Source of the DNA: Bacillota bacterium
GTDB lineage: Bacteria; Bacillota; Bacilli; Paenibacillales; NBRC-103111
Length of the DNA stretch: 64,000 nucleotides
Direction of reading: 5' to 3'
Assembly (NCBI GenBank): GCA_023386955.1
Contig: JAEWIS010000044.1
Location: forward strand, 310,001 to 374,000
The notes beneath the pieces were generated by a model that saw nothing but the letters and a program-made list of their open reading frames with translations, did no database searches and was not told where the DNA came from. This document shows positions 25,665 to 33,379 of the stretch, one piece after another (position 1 is the stretch's first letter; each line of letters opens with the position of its first letter). A program made the position numbers and the translations under genes.

Positions 25665-27212
25665 ATGGCAGTATTGGAGCCGTTTTGGCGGGAAACAGCG
25701 GATATTCCCAAATTTCAAACGCTGGAGGAAAATGGGGAAGCGGATGTGGTTATTGTCGGCGGCGGGATTACCGGAATCACTGCGGCTTATCTTTTGGTCA
25801 AGGCAGGGCTAAAGATTGTATTGCTGGAAGCGGATACCCTGCTCAATGGCACCACCGGGCACACCACAGCCAAAATCACGGCGCAGCATGATATCATTTA
25901 CGATGAATTTATCAGCCACTTCGGCGAGGATACAGCCAAGCTGTATTACCAGGCCAACAGCGAAGCTCTGGAGTGGATTCAGGAAACCGTGCTGGCCCAT
26001 CACATTCCATGCGATTTCAAGAGGCAGGACGCCTTTCTCTACGCCACAACGGAACAATCCGCCCGCAAGCTGGAGACGGAATGGGCTGCCTACCAGACGC
26101 TGGGTATACAAGGCGGTTTGGTTGAGAAAATCCCCTTTGCTATCCCAATCATCAACGCGCTCAGAATGGACAATCAGGCGCAGTTCCACCCCCTGCAGTA
26201 TCTGACCCGGCTGGTTCAATTCATAACCGAGGGGGGCGGCAGGATCTTCGAGCACACCACTGCGGTGAACGTGGATAAAAACGGGGAACGGACGGCTGTT
26301 CTCACGCGTGACGGACACCGTGTGGAGGCGGCCAGAGTTCTGGTTTGCTCCCATTTTCCGTTTTATGAGGGGCTGGGGCTCTATTCGGCGAGATTACACG
26401 CGGACCGTTCCTATTGCCTGGCCTGCAGGACCAAAACCTCCTACCCCGGCGGCATGTACTTGAGCGTGGACCAGCCTACCCGTTCCTTGCGCTCCGTTAC
26501 CCATCATGGGGAGGAGCTTGTGATCATTGGCGGAGAAAGCCACAAAACCGGACAGGGCAAGGATACCCGGGAGCATTACCAGGCGCTGGAGACCTTCGGC
26601 AGAGAGGTTATGGGTGCGGAGAAAATCCTGTATCAATGGTCCACTCAGGACTTGGGCACCTTGGACAAAATTCCTTACGTGGGGCCGGTAACAGAGGGCG
26701 AACCCCGTATTCTTATTGCCACTGGGTACCGGAAATGGGGCATGACCACCGGCACCGCCGCCGCGCGTCTGCTTGCGGATTATGTTCTGGAGCGGGATAC
26801 TCCCTACCGGGAGCTGTATACCCCTTCGCGGTTCCAAGCCGATCCTTCGCTGAAGAAGCTCATCAAGGAAAACGCCAATGTGGTGGCCAATCTGGTAAAA
26901 GGCAAGCTGGAAAAGCCGGATACCAACCTGGAGCAGCTGGCCAAGGATGAAGGGGCTGTTATCACGCTGGGCGGGGAACGGAAGGGGGCGTACCGTGACC
27001 GGGAGGGCAAGCTGCATATTGTGGATACCACCTGCACCCATGTGGGGTGCGAGGTAAACTGGAACGCCGGCGAACGGACATGGGACTGCCCCTGCCACGG
27101 CTCCAGATTTTCGTATACGGGTGAGGTCGTCGAAGGACCTGCGGAAAAACCCCTGAAGAAGCATCATTATGATATGCTGGACAACTTGACCGACGAGGGT
27201 TCGGGATACTAA
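25665..27212 (+). CDS. FAD-dependent oxidoreductase with C-terminal Rieske domain
   Basis: 515 residues. GGGITG at 32-37 is the FAD-binding loop of a DadA/DAO-type oxidoreductase and the C-terminus is a Rieske 2Fe-2S centre with ligands C457, H459, C475, H478; C462 and C477 are placed as the extra disulphide of bc-type Rieske proteins. The fusion resembles Bacillus YhfW. It probably oxidises an amine or amino acid and passes electrons through the iron-sulphur centre; substrate unknown. ATG at 25665 follows CGGAGGGG. Confidence 0.88.
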   Translation: MAVLEPFWRETADIPKFQTLEENGEADVVIVGGGITGITAAYLLVKAGLKIVLLEADTLLNGTTGHTTAKITAQHDIIYDEFISHFGEDTAKLYYQANSEALEWIQETVLAHHIPCDFKRQDAFLYATTEQSARKLETEWAAYQTLGIQGGLVEKIPFAIPIINALRMDNQAQFHPLQYLTRLVQFITEGGGRIFEHTTAVNVDKNGERTAVLTRDGHRVEAARVLVCSHFPFYEGLGLYSARLHADRSYCLACRTKTSYPGGMYLSVDQPTRSLRSVTHHGEELVIIGGESHKTGQGKDTREHYQALETFGREVMGAEKILYQWSTQDLGTLDKIPYVGPVTEGEPRILIATGYRKWGMTTGTAAARLLADYVLERDTPYRELYTPSRFQADPSLKKLIKENANVVANLVKGKLEKPDTNLEQLAKDEGAVITLGGERKGAYRDREGKLHIVDTTCTHVGCEVNWNAGERTWDCPCHGSRFSYTGEVVEGPAEKPLKKHHYDMLDNLTDEGSGY

Positions 27213-27280
27213 GAGCTGCGAGGAAATTAGCGGTACTTTATTTCGTCGAAGTCTCTAAAGGCCGGTTGGTTGAAGCAGCG

Positions 27281-27317
27281 GAAGAGAGCAAACTTGCGGA
27301 TGCTCTCTTCTTTTTTT
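27281..27317 (+). terminator. Rho-independent terminator of the Rieske oxidoreductase gene
   Basis: GAAGAGAGC (27281-27289) pairs exactly with GCTCTCTTC (27302-27310), followed by seven T. Confidence 0.88.
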
Positions 27318-27500
27318 AACGGCGGTGAGAGACGCTATTTGCCCAAAAATGGGGTGCTGCAAAATCTAACGGAAGCAGGAGACGCTATTGAGCTAAAAAA
27401 GTCCCTGCAGAGTGGAAATGGGGCCCAATAGAGGCTGTGGCCGCCGTTAGATTTGTGGAAGGAGTGTTTTTGGCGAAATAAGGGCTCTCTCTTCCGTTAG
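27316..27500. repeat. Quadripartite palindromic element, copy 4 (head CTAACGG)
   Basis: Direct units start at 27316 and 27366; inverted units end at 27450 and 27500, so both arms have 50-bp spacing. It begins in the T-run of the terminator and fills the convergent gap to the DedA gene. Confidence 0.8.
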
Positions 27501-27548
27501 CGAACAAAACCGGCCAAACGCGGCACGTTCGTGTAGGATCTGACTCGC

Positions 27549-27596
27549 AAAAAAAAGTAACCAGCTCAGGCTATCAGCCTGCGAGCTGGTTACTTT
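27549..27596 (-). terminator. Rho-independent terminator of the DedA gene
   Basis: AAAGTAACCAGCTC (27554-27567) and GAGCTGGTTACTTT (27583-27596) form a perfect 14-bp stem; on the minus strand it is followed by a long T-run. Confidence 0.88.
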
Positions 27597-27607
27597 GCTT
27601 TCAACCA

Positions 27608-28240
27608 TTACCCATCGGTGCGGGTGACCTTCTTTTTGGCGATGCGGTAGCGGTAAAAAACAAGGGCGAACACCAGCATGGAGATAGCCAGCAGGGCGTA
27701 CACCACATTGGAGTACATATCCATGTAAGCCAGAACGCTGTCCCAGGAATTGCCCAGAATCGAGCCTACATAAACCAGGGCCGTGTTCCAAATCAGGGAG
27801 CCCAGGGTGGTCAGCAGCAGGAAGGAGACCAGATTCATTTTGGCGCTGCCCGCGGGAATGGAGATCAGGCTGCGGATCAGGGGAACCAGTCTGCCCAGCA
27901 GAACGGTCCAGGTTCCATGCTTGGCAAACCAGGTCTCCGCCTTATTGATATCCTCCGGCTTTAGGCGCAGCACCTTCCCGTACCGGACTACAATATCCGT
28001 CAGCCGTTCGGCAGACAGCAGCCGGCCTACGCCGTATAGGCAAAGCGCCCCTGCCACAGAACCGGCCGTTGCCGCGATAATCGCGCCTATCACCGTCATG
28101 CTAGTGGTGGTGGTCATAAACCCGCCCAAGGTGAGGATCACCTCGGAGGGGATGGGCGGGAAGAGGTTCTCCACCGCAATCAACAGGAAAATTCCGGCAT
28201 AGCCGAACGAATCCATAATGCTGTAAACCCATTCCTCCAT
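27608..28240 (-). CDS. DedA-family membrane protein
   Basis: 210 residues with several membrane segments and the DedA signatures ENLFPPIPSEVIL near 23-35 and the re-entrant region LGRLVPLIRSLISIPAG. DedA proteins recycle lipid carriers such as undecaprenyl phosphate or phosphatidylethanolamine across the membrane. It is monocistronic with its own terminator; start ATG at 28240 after AAAGGAG. The specific lipid is not shown by sequence. Confidence 0.9.
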   Translation of the reverse strand: MEEWVYSIMDSFGYAGIFLLIAVENLFPPIPSEVILTLGGFMTTTTSMTVIGAIIAATAGSVAGALCLYGVGRLLSAERLTDIVVRYGKVLRLKPEDINKAETWFAKHGTWTVLLGRLVPLIRSLISIPAGSAKMNLVSFLLLTTLGSLIWNTALVYVGSILGNSWDSVLAYMDMYSNVVYALLAISMLVFALVFYRYRIAKKKVTRTDG

Positions 28241-28290
28241 CGAACTCCACTCCTTTTGTATGGTTTCTCTTTTTTGGTCTGCGCGACGGG

Positions 28291-28935
28291 CTACGAGAAA
28301 TAATTTTTGAGCTTCTTATATATGAACCGGTCCAAAAGCTTGTACAGCACGTACACCCCGAACAAGGAGACGCCGTACACTCCTGATACCGAACTGATGA
28401 TCAGCCAAACGAGTGGTGGCTGCGCCAGAAGCATTTCAACCGACGTAGCCATAGCACAAACCCCCAGCAGCAGGATGCCATACCCCAGCAAATAGTGGTG
28501 CCCGTGAGTTTCGAAGGGAACGGTGTGTTTGGACATGGCCAGAAATTCCCTGACCTGAAACTGGCTGATGACCTCCTTGGCCGCTTCTTCCCCGGACCGG
28601 CCCTGCTCCTCCAGATCCGCTGCGAAGTCTTCCAGAAAGTTGCGCAGTTCGGTTTTGTCCTCGGCATCCATCACCAATTGCTCCACATACGCCCCGATAT
28701 CCCCATGCTTCCGGTATAGATTATTGACGCGGATATGCCCGATATAGTTTATCCCGCACCATAAAGCAGCCAGTGAGAAGGATATATAATAGGTCACAGC
28801 CAGCCAAAGCTGGTCTTGGGGATCGATCTGTTCGTCAATCGTATACGCCACCACACAGACCACGATGGACAGGAGCAGCACCGGACTGTAGCGCAGCTCC
28901 GCCAGGCTGAATACCTTACGGGCCCAATTTCTCAT
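28291..28935 (-). CDS. Membrane protein with HAAS-like domain, PadR partner
   Basis: 214 residues: four membrane spans (two before and two after) around a soluble helical stretch (EQLVMDAEDKTELRNFLEDFA...EEAAKEVISQF) like the HAAS/DUF1700 domain that accompanies PadR regulators. It lies 12 bases after the PadR gene on the same transcript. Probably part of a membrane-stress or envelope signalling pair whose exact role is unknown. Confidence 0.68.
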   Translation of the reverse strand: MRNWARKVFSLAELRYSPVLLLSIVVCVVAYTIDEQIDPQDQLWLAVTYYISFSLAALWCGINYIGHIRVNNLYRKHGDIGAYVEQLVMDAEDKTELRNFLEDFAADLEEQGRSGEEAAKEVISQFQVREFLAMSKHTVPFETHGHHYLLGYGILLLGVCAMATSVEMLLAQPPLVWLIISSVSGVYGVSLFGVYVLYKLLDRFIYKKLKNYFS

Positions 28936-28947
28936 GACTCCATCTCC

Positions 28948-29262
28948 TCAAATAAACCGGTTCACGATTTCCGACATCAGCTTCCAGCTGGCGATATGGG
29001 TATCCAGGAGCTGCTTGCCCTCTCCGGTGAGCCTGTAATATTTGCGGCGGCCGCCGTGGCTCTGGTCTCCCCAATATGCCGAGATGGCATGATGCTTCTC
29101 CAGCCGCTTCAGGGCCAGATATAAGGTAGCCTCCTGGATTTCGAAGGCTCCTTCCGTGCGCTCCTTGATGGCCTTGGAAATTTCGTAGCCGTAATTGTCC
29201 CGGGTGTTCAATACAGACAGGATCAACAGGTCGACAGTGCCTTTCAGCATTTCCGCGTTCAA
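28948..29262 (-). CDS. PadR-family transcriptional regulator
   Basis: 104 residues with the winged helix (LLILSVLNTRDNYGYEISKAI, ATLYLALKRLEKHHAI) and the wing GGRRKYYRLTGEGKQLL. It is a short single-domain PadR (PadR-s2 type) that normally represses its own operon. First gene of the pair with the HAAS-like membrane protein. AGGTGAGC lies before the start. Repeat AAGTAC motifs upstream are its likely target. Confidence 0.9.
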   Translation of the reverse strand: MNAEMLKGTVDLLILSVLNTRDNYGYEISKAIKERTEGAFEIQEATLYLALKRLEKHHAISAYWGDQSHGGRRKYYRLTGEGKQLLDTHIASWKLMSEIVNRFI

Positions 29263-29310
29263 AGGGGCTCACCTCCCCCAAACCTACCTAATAATGTTAA
29301 GTACAGAGCC

Positions 29311-29347
29311 ATTATAAAGCATAAGTACCTAACAATGCAATGTACTT
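29311..29347 (-). promoter_or_regulatory. PadR promoter and candidate operator
   Basis: Minus-strand TTGCAT-N18-TATAAT (TATAAT complement at 29311-29316) with inverted repeat AAGTAC (29323-29328) / GTACTT (29342-29347) covering the -35 region; another TTAAGTACA lies at 29298. Fits PadR autoregulation. Confidence 0.55.
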
Positions 29348-29365
29348 GGGGATATAGCTTGCTAA

Positions 29366-29397
29366 CATAACTTGTGTTATGCTAAGCATATGCTTAG
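29366..29397 (+). promoter_or_regulatory. Two adjacent palindromes, TetR operator candidates
   Basis: CATAAC-TTGT-GTTATG (29366-29381) is followed directly by the perfect palindrome CTAAGCATATGCTTAG (29382-29397), ending 17 bp before the TetR start. The downstream one would cover the leader. Confidence 0.65.
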
Positions 29398-29413
29398 GAT
29401 ATTAGGAGGGCTT

Positions 29414-30004
29414 ATGGGAAAAAGAGCGGAGCAGCATGAGCACCGGCGTTTGCAGCTGCTGCAAATCGCCCTGGACCAGTTTATTACCAAGGGCTTCCAC
29501 GGCACCTCCACAAGGGAAATTTCCAGAATCGCCGGCATCAGCTCCGGGTTGATGTTTAACTATTTCAGCACCAAGGAAAGCCTGTTTGAAGCACTTGTGG
29601 AAATCGGCTGCAGCAAGATGATTCTGGAGGCAGAGGCCGGGGAAGGGGTCAGTCCCCTTGTTCTTCTGGAAAAACAGGTTAGAGGTTTGCTGCACATGAT
29701 AGCCGAAAGACCGCAGGCTGCGAAAATGTTCGTTTTTATGGCTTATGCCAGCTACAATGCGCAAGCGATTTCTCCTATAGCAGGAGCGCTCCTCACCAAT
29801 CATAACCTGATTGAGCAATGTGTGCCGCTTATCGAGGAGGGGCAGAGGCTGGGTGAGATCAGGCCCGGCCATCCGATGGCTCTTTCCATGGCATTTTGGT
29901 GCTCCATACAAGGCATCGCCCAGGAGCTTGCGTTGACCCCGGGAAACCCGCTTCCCGAAGCAGATTGGCTTCTGGATATTTTGCGCGCAAGGGAGGTACG
30001 GTGA
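29414..30004 (+). CDS. TetR-family regulator of the hydrolase operon
   Basis: 196 residues starting at ATG 29414, five bases after TAGGAGGG; an earlier in-frame ATG has no ribosome site. The helix-turn-helix is TSTREISRIAGISSGLMFNYF at about 33-53 and the C-terminal part is a standard helical ligand domain. It overlaps the next gene by one base (TGATG) and carries two palindromes upstream, so it likely represses itself and the two hydrolases. Confidence 0.88.
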   Translation: MGKRAEQHEHRRLQLLQIALDQFITKGFHGTSTREISRIAGISSGLMFNYFSTKESLFEALVEIGCSKMILEAEAGEGVSPLVLLEKQVRGLLHMIAERPQAAKMFVFMAYASYNAQAISPIAGALLTNHNLIEQCVPLIEEGQRLGEIRPGHPMALSMAFWCSIQGIAQELALTPGNPLPEADWLLDILRAREVR

Positions 30005-31044
30005 TGAAGCAAACATTGGCGTTGGAAAAGATGTTTCAGCAAACAACAGGCTCCAATCGAATTTACGAGGCCGTATTGCTGGTGGAGAACACAAAGGGGG
30101 ATGTGTCAGCTTGCTTCGGATACGGGGGGAAACATGCGGATTCACCCCTTACCATGGCCAGCACGGCCAAGCTGTTTACCACGGTCTGTATCCTTCAGCT
30201 ATGGGAGCAGGGACGGCTGTCTCTGGAGGACAAGGTGGCCAGGCATGTGGATGAAGCGGTGCTTAAGGGGCTGCATGTGTACAAAGGCAGGGAATATTCC
30301 TTTGAGCTGACCGTGGCGGATTTGCTGTTTCAGACAAGCGGTTTGCCGGATTATTTTGAGGAAGGCAGCAATATGCGGAAGAGAACGCTCACCGAAGACT
30401 ACTCCATCACATTCGCCCAAATGGTGGAGGAGACGAAGAAGCTTCGTCCCCATTTTGCACCACAGCCCGCATCGTCCAAAGCCTATTATTCGGACATCAA
30501 TTTTGATTTGATGGGACACGTGATCGAACAGATCGAGGGGCTGCCCCTGGAAAAGGTGTATGAAAAGCGGATATTCGGGCCGCTGGGGCTTGCCCGGACC
30601 TATCTGCCCACTGGGCCGGAGCATACCGTGCCGGAGATTTATTACAAGGACCAACGGCTGCATCGTCCGCAGGCAATCAGCAGCTACCGGGCCAGCGGCG
30701 GGTGCATCACCACCGCGGTAGAACTGATGGTTTTCCTGAAGGGCTTCTTCAACGGCGCCTTGTTTCCGGTCCGTCTGCTGGAGAAGCTGGCGGTTTACCG
30801 GAGGCTGCAGCTTTCCATGGGGCCGATCCGTTATGGTGGAGGTTTTATGCAGATTCCGCTCCGTTCCGCAAACACCCTTTTTATGGGGAAAGGAGAGCTG
30901 TTAGGACACTCGGGAACCACTGGCTCGTTTGCGTTTTATTATCCGCTGAAGGATTTGTTTATGGTGGGAGACTTGAATCAGCTGGCGCATCCGTCCTATG
31001 CCATCCGGCTGGTGATGAAGCTGGCCATGGGGTACAAAGCATGA
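30004..31044 (+). CDS. Serine hydrolase, beta-lactamase-like
   Basis: 346 residues of the PF00144 family: S53-T-A-K56, YSD (in YYSDINFD) and HSG (LLGHSGTTGSF). No export signal, so an intracellular esterase or peptidase is more likely than a penicillin-binding protein. The start ATG at 30004 is fixed by overlap with the TetR stop. It is followed by an overlapping alpha/beta hydrolase, forming a three-gene operon. Confidence 0.84.
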   Translation: MKQTLALEKMFQQTTGSNRIYEAVLLVENTKGDVSACFGYGGKHADSPLTMASTAKLFTTVCILQLWEQGRLSLEDKVARHVDEAVLKGLHVYKGREYSFELTVADLLFQTSGLPDYFEEGSNMRKRTLTEDYSITFAQMVEETKKLRPHFAPQPASSKAYYSDINFDLMGHVIEQIEGLPLEKVYEKRIFGPLGLARTYLPTGPEHTVPEIYYKDQRLHRPQAISSYRASGGCITTAVELMVFLKGFFNGALFPVRLLEKLAVYRRLQLSMGPIRYGGGFMQIPLRSANTLFMGKGELLGHSGTTGSFAFYYPLKDLFMVGDLNQLAHPSYAIRLVMKLAMGYKA

Positions 31045-32090
31045 AGAAACCGCTTGGAAAAGCTGCAAAAACCGGCTTTATCTGCGGAGCCATTATGATT
31101 CTGGTGTTAGCCGCCGGCTTCTTCATGCCTACATGGACACCTGCCATTAAAGGGGAAAGCAGCGTCAGCATGCTGAAGCAGATTCACATAAACGGAACCG
31201 GACACGAGGTTATGATTCGTGGAGAGGACCGGAGCAATCCCATCGTCATTTTTGTCCACGGGGGTCCGGGCTGCTCCGAAATTCCTTACATACGGGAGTA
31301 TCAGAAGCGGCTGGAGCGGAACTTTACCATTGTGCATTATGACCAGCGCGGCAGCGGGAAATCCTTTCACTTCGGCGAGGACTATTCCGGGCTGTCGTCG
31401 GATTTGCTGGTGGAGGACCTACTGGCTCTGACTGACTATGTAACAGCAGAGCTGGATGTTTCCAAGGTATTGCTGGTGGGCCATTCCTTCGGCACCTACA
31501 TCGGCATGAAGGCGGCGGCACAGGCGCCGGAAAAGTTCGCCGCTTATATCGGCATCGGGCAGGTCGCCGATCATAGGGATAGTGAGCTGGATGGTTTGGA
31601 TTTTGCCTTAGAGCAAGCTTTGGAAGCAGGAAATACCGGTGATGCGGAGCGGTTGGAGAAGCTCCGGCCTGACATCAGTGAAGGGAAGATCCTTACACCC
31701 CGTGATCTCATCCGCAAGTACGGCGGCGCAGCCAGACAGCTGAATGATAACATGCTTTATGTAAAAGGATTCCTGCTGGCGCCGGAGTATAATCTGCTGG
31801 ATGTGGTCCGTTATTGGAGAGGCGTTGGACTGTCGCAGAGGATTTTGCTGGCGGAGGAATCGGAGCGGAGTATTCCAGAATTGGTGGACAAGCTGGAGAT
31901 ACCTTGTTTTTTTGTGATGGGGCAGTATGACTACATGACCTCCACAAAGGCGGCCCGAACGTATTTTGACGGTCTGGAGGCTCCGCGTAAGGAATTTATC
32001 CTGTTCAACGAATCCGCCCATTATCCGCAGCTGGAGGAAGAAGAGCGGTTCGCGGAGTGGATGGAGGATACTTTCCTGAGATCCATATAA
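31041..32090 (+). CDS. Alpha/beta hydrolase (proline iminopeptidase-like), membrane anchored
   Basis: 349 residues starting MKKPLGKAAKTGFICGAIMI, with an N-terminal membrane anchor or signal. Oxyanion motif HGGPGC, nucleophile GHSFG (LLVGHSFGTY) and C-terminal histidine in NESAHYP give a complete triad; D is in MGQYDYM. The HGGPG pattern is that of proline iminopeptidases and related esterases. It overlaps the preceding gene by ATGA and is followed by a terminator. It probably acts at the outer face of the membrane. Confidence 0.84.
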   Translation: MKKPLGKAAKTGFICGAIMILVLAAGFFMPTWTPAIKGESSVSMLKQIHINGTGHEVMIRGEDRSNPIVIFVHGGPGCSEIPYIREYQKRLERNFTIVHYDQRGSGKSFHFGEDYSGLSSDLLVEDLLALTDYVTAELDVSKVLLVGHSFGTYIGMKAAAQAPEKFAAYIGIGQVADHRDSELDGLDFALEQALEAGNTGDAERLEKLRPDISEGKILTPRDLIRKYGGAARQLNDNMLYVKGFLLAPEYNLLDVVRYWRGVGLSQRILLAEESERSIPELVDKLEIPCFFVMGQYDYMTSTKAARTYFDGLEAPRKEFILFNESAHYPQLEEEERFAEWMEDTFLRSI

Positions 32091-32091
32091 G

Positions 32092-32140
32092 AAAAGGAGC
32101 TGCGCCCGGCAGATGATCTGTCGGAAGCGAAGCTCCTTTT
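32092..32140. terminator. Bidirectional terminator between the hydrolase and VWA operons
   Basis: AAAAGGAGCT (32092-32101) pairs exactly with AGCTCCTTTT (32131-32140); T-runs follow on both strands, so it can end transcription from either side. Confidence 0.8.
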
Positions 32141-32161
32141 TAGGTTGCGGTGGATAGCTGT

Positions 32162-33379
32162 TTATGCCTGCTGGACGTTCAGGCCTTTGGCAAGCTCACC
32201 CAGGTCGGCTCCCTTCAAGGCGCCTTCCACCAGAGTGGGCAGCATGGCGGGGGTGCAGGCGAAGCTGGGAGTGCCGTCCCGGGCGAACTGGCGGGCTACA
32301 TTCTCGTCATAGTAGGGTTTCCCGCTGTCGGAGAGGGCCAGGAGGCAGAGGGTGCGGACGCCGGATTCCCGCATTTCCCGCATACGCCGGATCAACCCGG
32401 CCTGGCTTCCGCCTTCGATCAGGTCGGAGATCAGGATGAAGAGGGTTTTTTTGGGCTCCTCCACAAACTGCTCGCAATACCGGACGGATTTGTGGATATC
32501 CGTGCCGCCGCCCAGTTGGATGCCGAAAAGCATATCTACCGGGTCATTGGCACAGGCCTCCGTCAAATCCACCACCTCGGTGTCGAATACCACCACGCGT
32601 GTGGACAAGGCCGGAATGGAAGCGAAGATGGAGCCCACCACAGAGGCCCAGATCACGGAATCAGCCATGGAGCCGCTTTGGTCAATGTCGAGAATGACGG
32701 TCCATTCCTTGCTCTTGCGGGCCCGGTCGAAGTAATAGAACTTCTCCGGCACCAGGATGCCGCGTTCCGGATCATAATGCTTCAGGTTGCGGCGGATGGT
32801 CCGTTTCCAGTCGATGCCGGACAGAGAGGGCAGGGGCGTATGCTGTCTCCGGTTCAGGGCGCCGGTTACAGCCCGGCGGATATCATTCTCCATTCGGCGG
32901 ACCAGATCATCTACCACCGCCTTCACCAGAAGGCGTGCGGTGTCCTTGGTTTTCTCCGGGATTTTTCCCTTGAGGGTCATCAGAGTGCCCACCATCTGAA
33001 TGTCCGGCTTCACGGTGGCCAGGAGCTCCGGCTCGAACAGCAGCTGCTTCCAGCCCTTGCGCTCCATGGCGTCATTCTGGATGATGGATACCGTATCCTC
33101 GGCGAACAGGGAGCGTACGTCCCCCAGCCATTTGGCCAGCACCGGGGCGGAACGGCCCGATCCGGCGCCGCGGCGGGAGGAGCCTCCAGTGCCCGAGCCG
33201 GTACCTGTGCTTTCGCCGGTGGTGTCATCATAAATGGCCGCCAGGGCCTGGTCCATGATCCGCTCCTCCTCAGTGAGGGAGACTGCCCCGCCTGCATATT
33301 CGGCTAGTCGCTCCTCGCCAGCGCTGCCCAGAATCAGTCTCCAGCGGGTTACCGGAAGCTTATCCCCGGGGGCCGCCAT
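32162..33379 (-). CDS. VWA-domain protein (YehP-like)
   Basis: 405 residues with a C-terminal von Willebrand A domain whose metal site D233-Q-S235-G-S237 (DxSxS) is complete, with later T in GGGTDIHK and D in ISDLIEGG. The N-terminal half is helical and has a Gly/Ser-rich linker. VWA proteins partner MoxR ATPases in assembling or activating other proteins (as in RavA-ViaA). ATG at 33379 overlaps the DUF5682 stop. Last gene of the five-gene operon, as in yehLMPQ of Escherichia coli. Confidence 0.88.
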   Translation of the reverse strand: MAAPGDKLPVTRWRLILGSAGEERLAEYAGGAVSLTEEERIMDQALAAIYDDTTGESTGTGSGTGGSSRRGAGSGRSAPVLAKWLGDVRSLFAEDTVSIIQNDAMERKGWKQLLFEPELLATVKPDIQMVGTLMTLKGKIPEKTKDTARLLVKAVVDDLVRRMENDIRRAVTGALNRRQHTPLPSLSGIDWKRTIRRNLKHYDPERGILVPEKFYYFDRARKSKEWTVILDIDQSGSMADSVIWASVVGSIFASIPALSTRVVVFDTEVVDLTEACANDPVDMLFGIQLGGGTDIHKSVRYCEQFVEEPKKTLFILISDLIEGGSQAGLIRRMREMRESGVRTLCLLALSDSGKPYYDENVARQFARDGTPSFACTPAMLPTLVEGALKGADLGELAKGLNVQQA

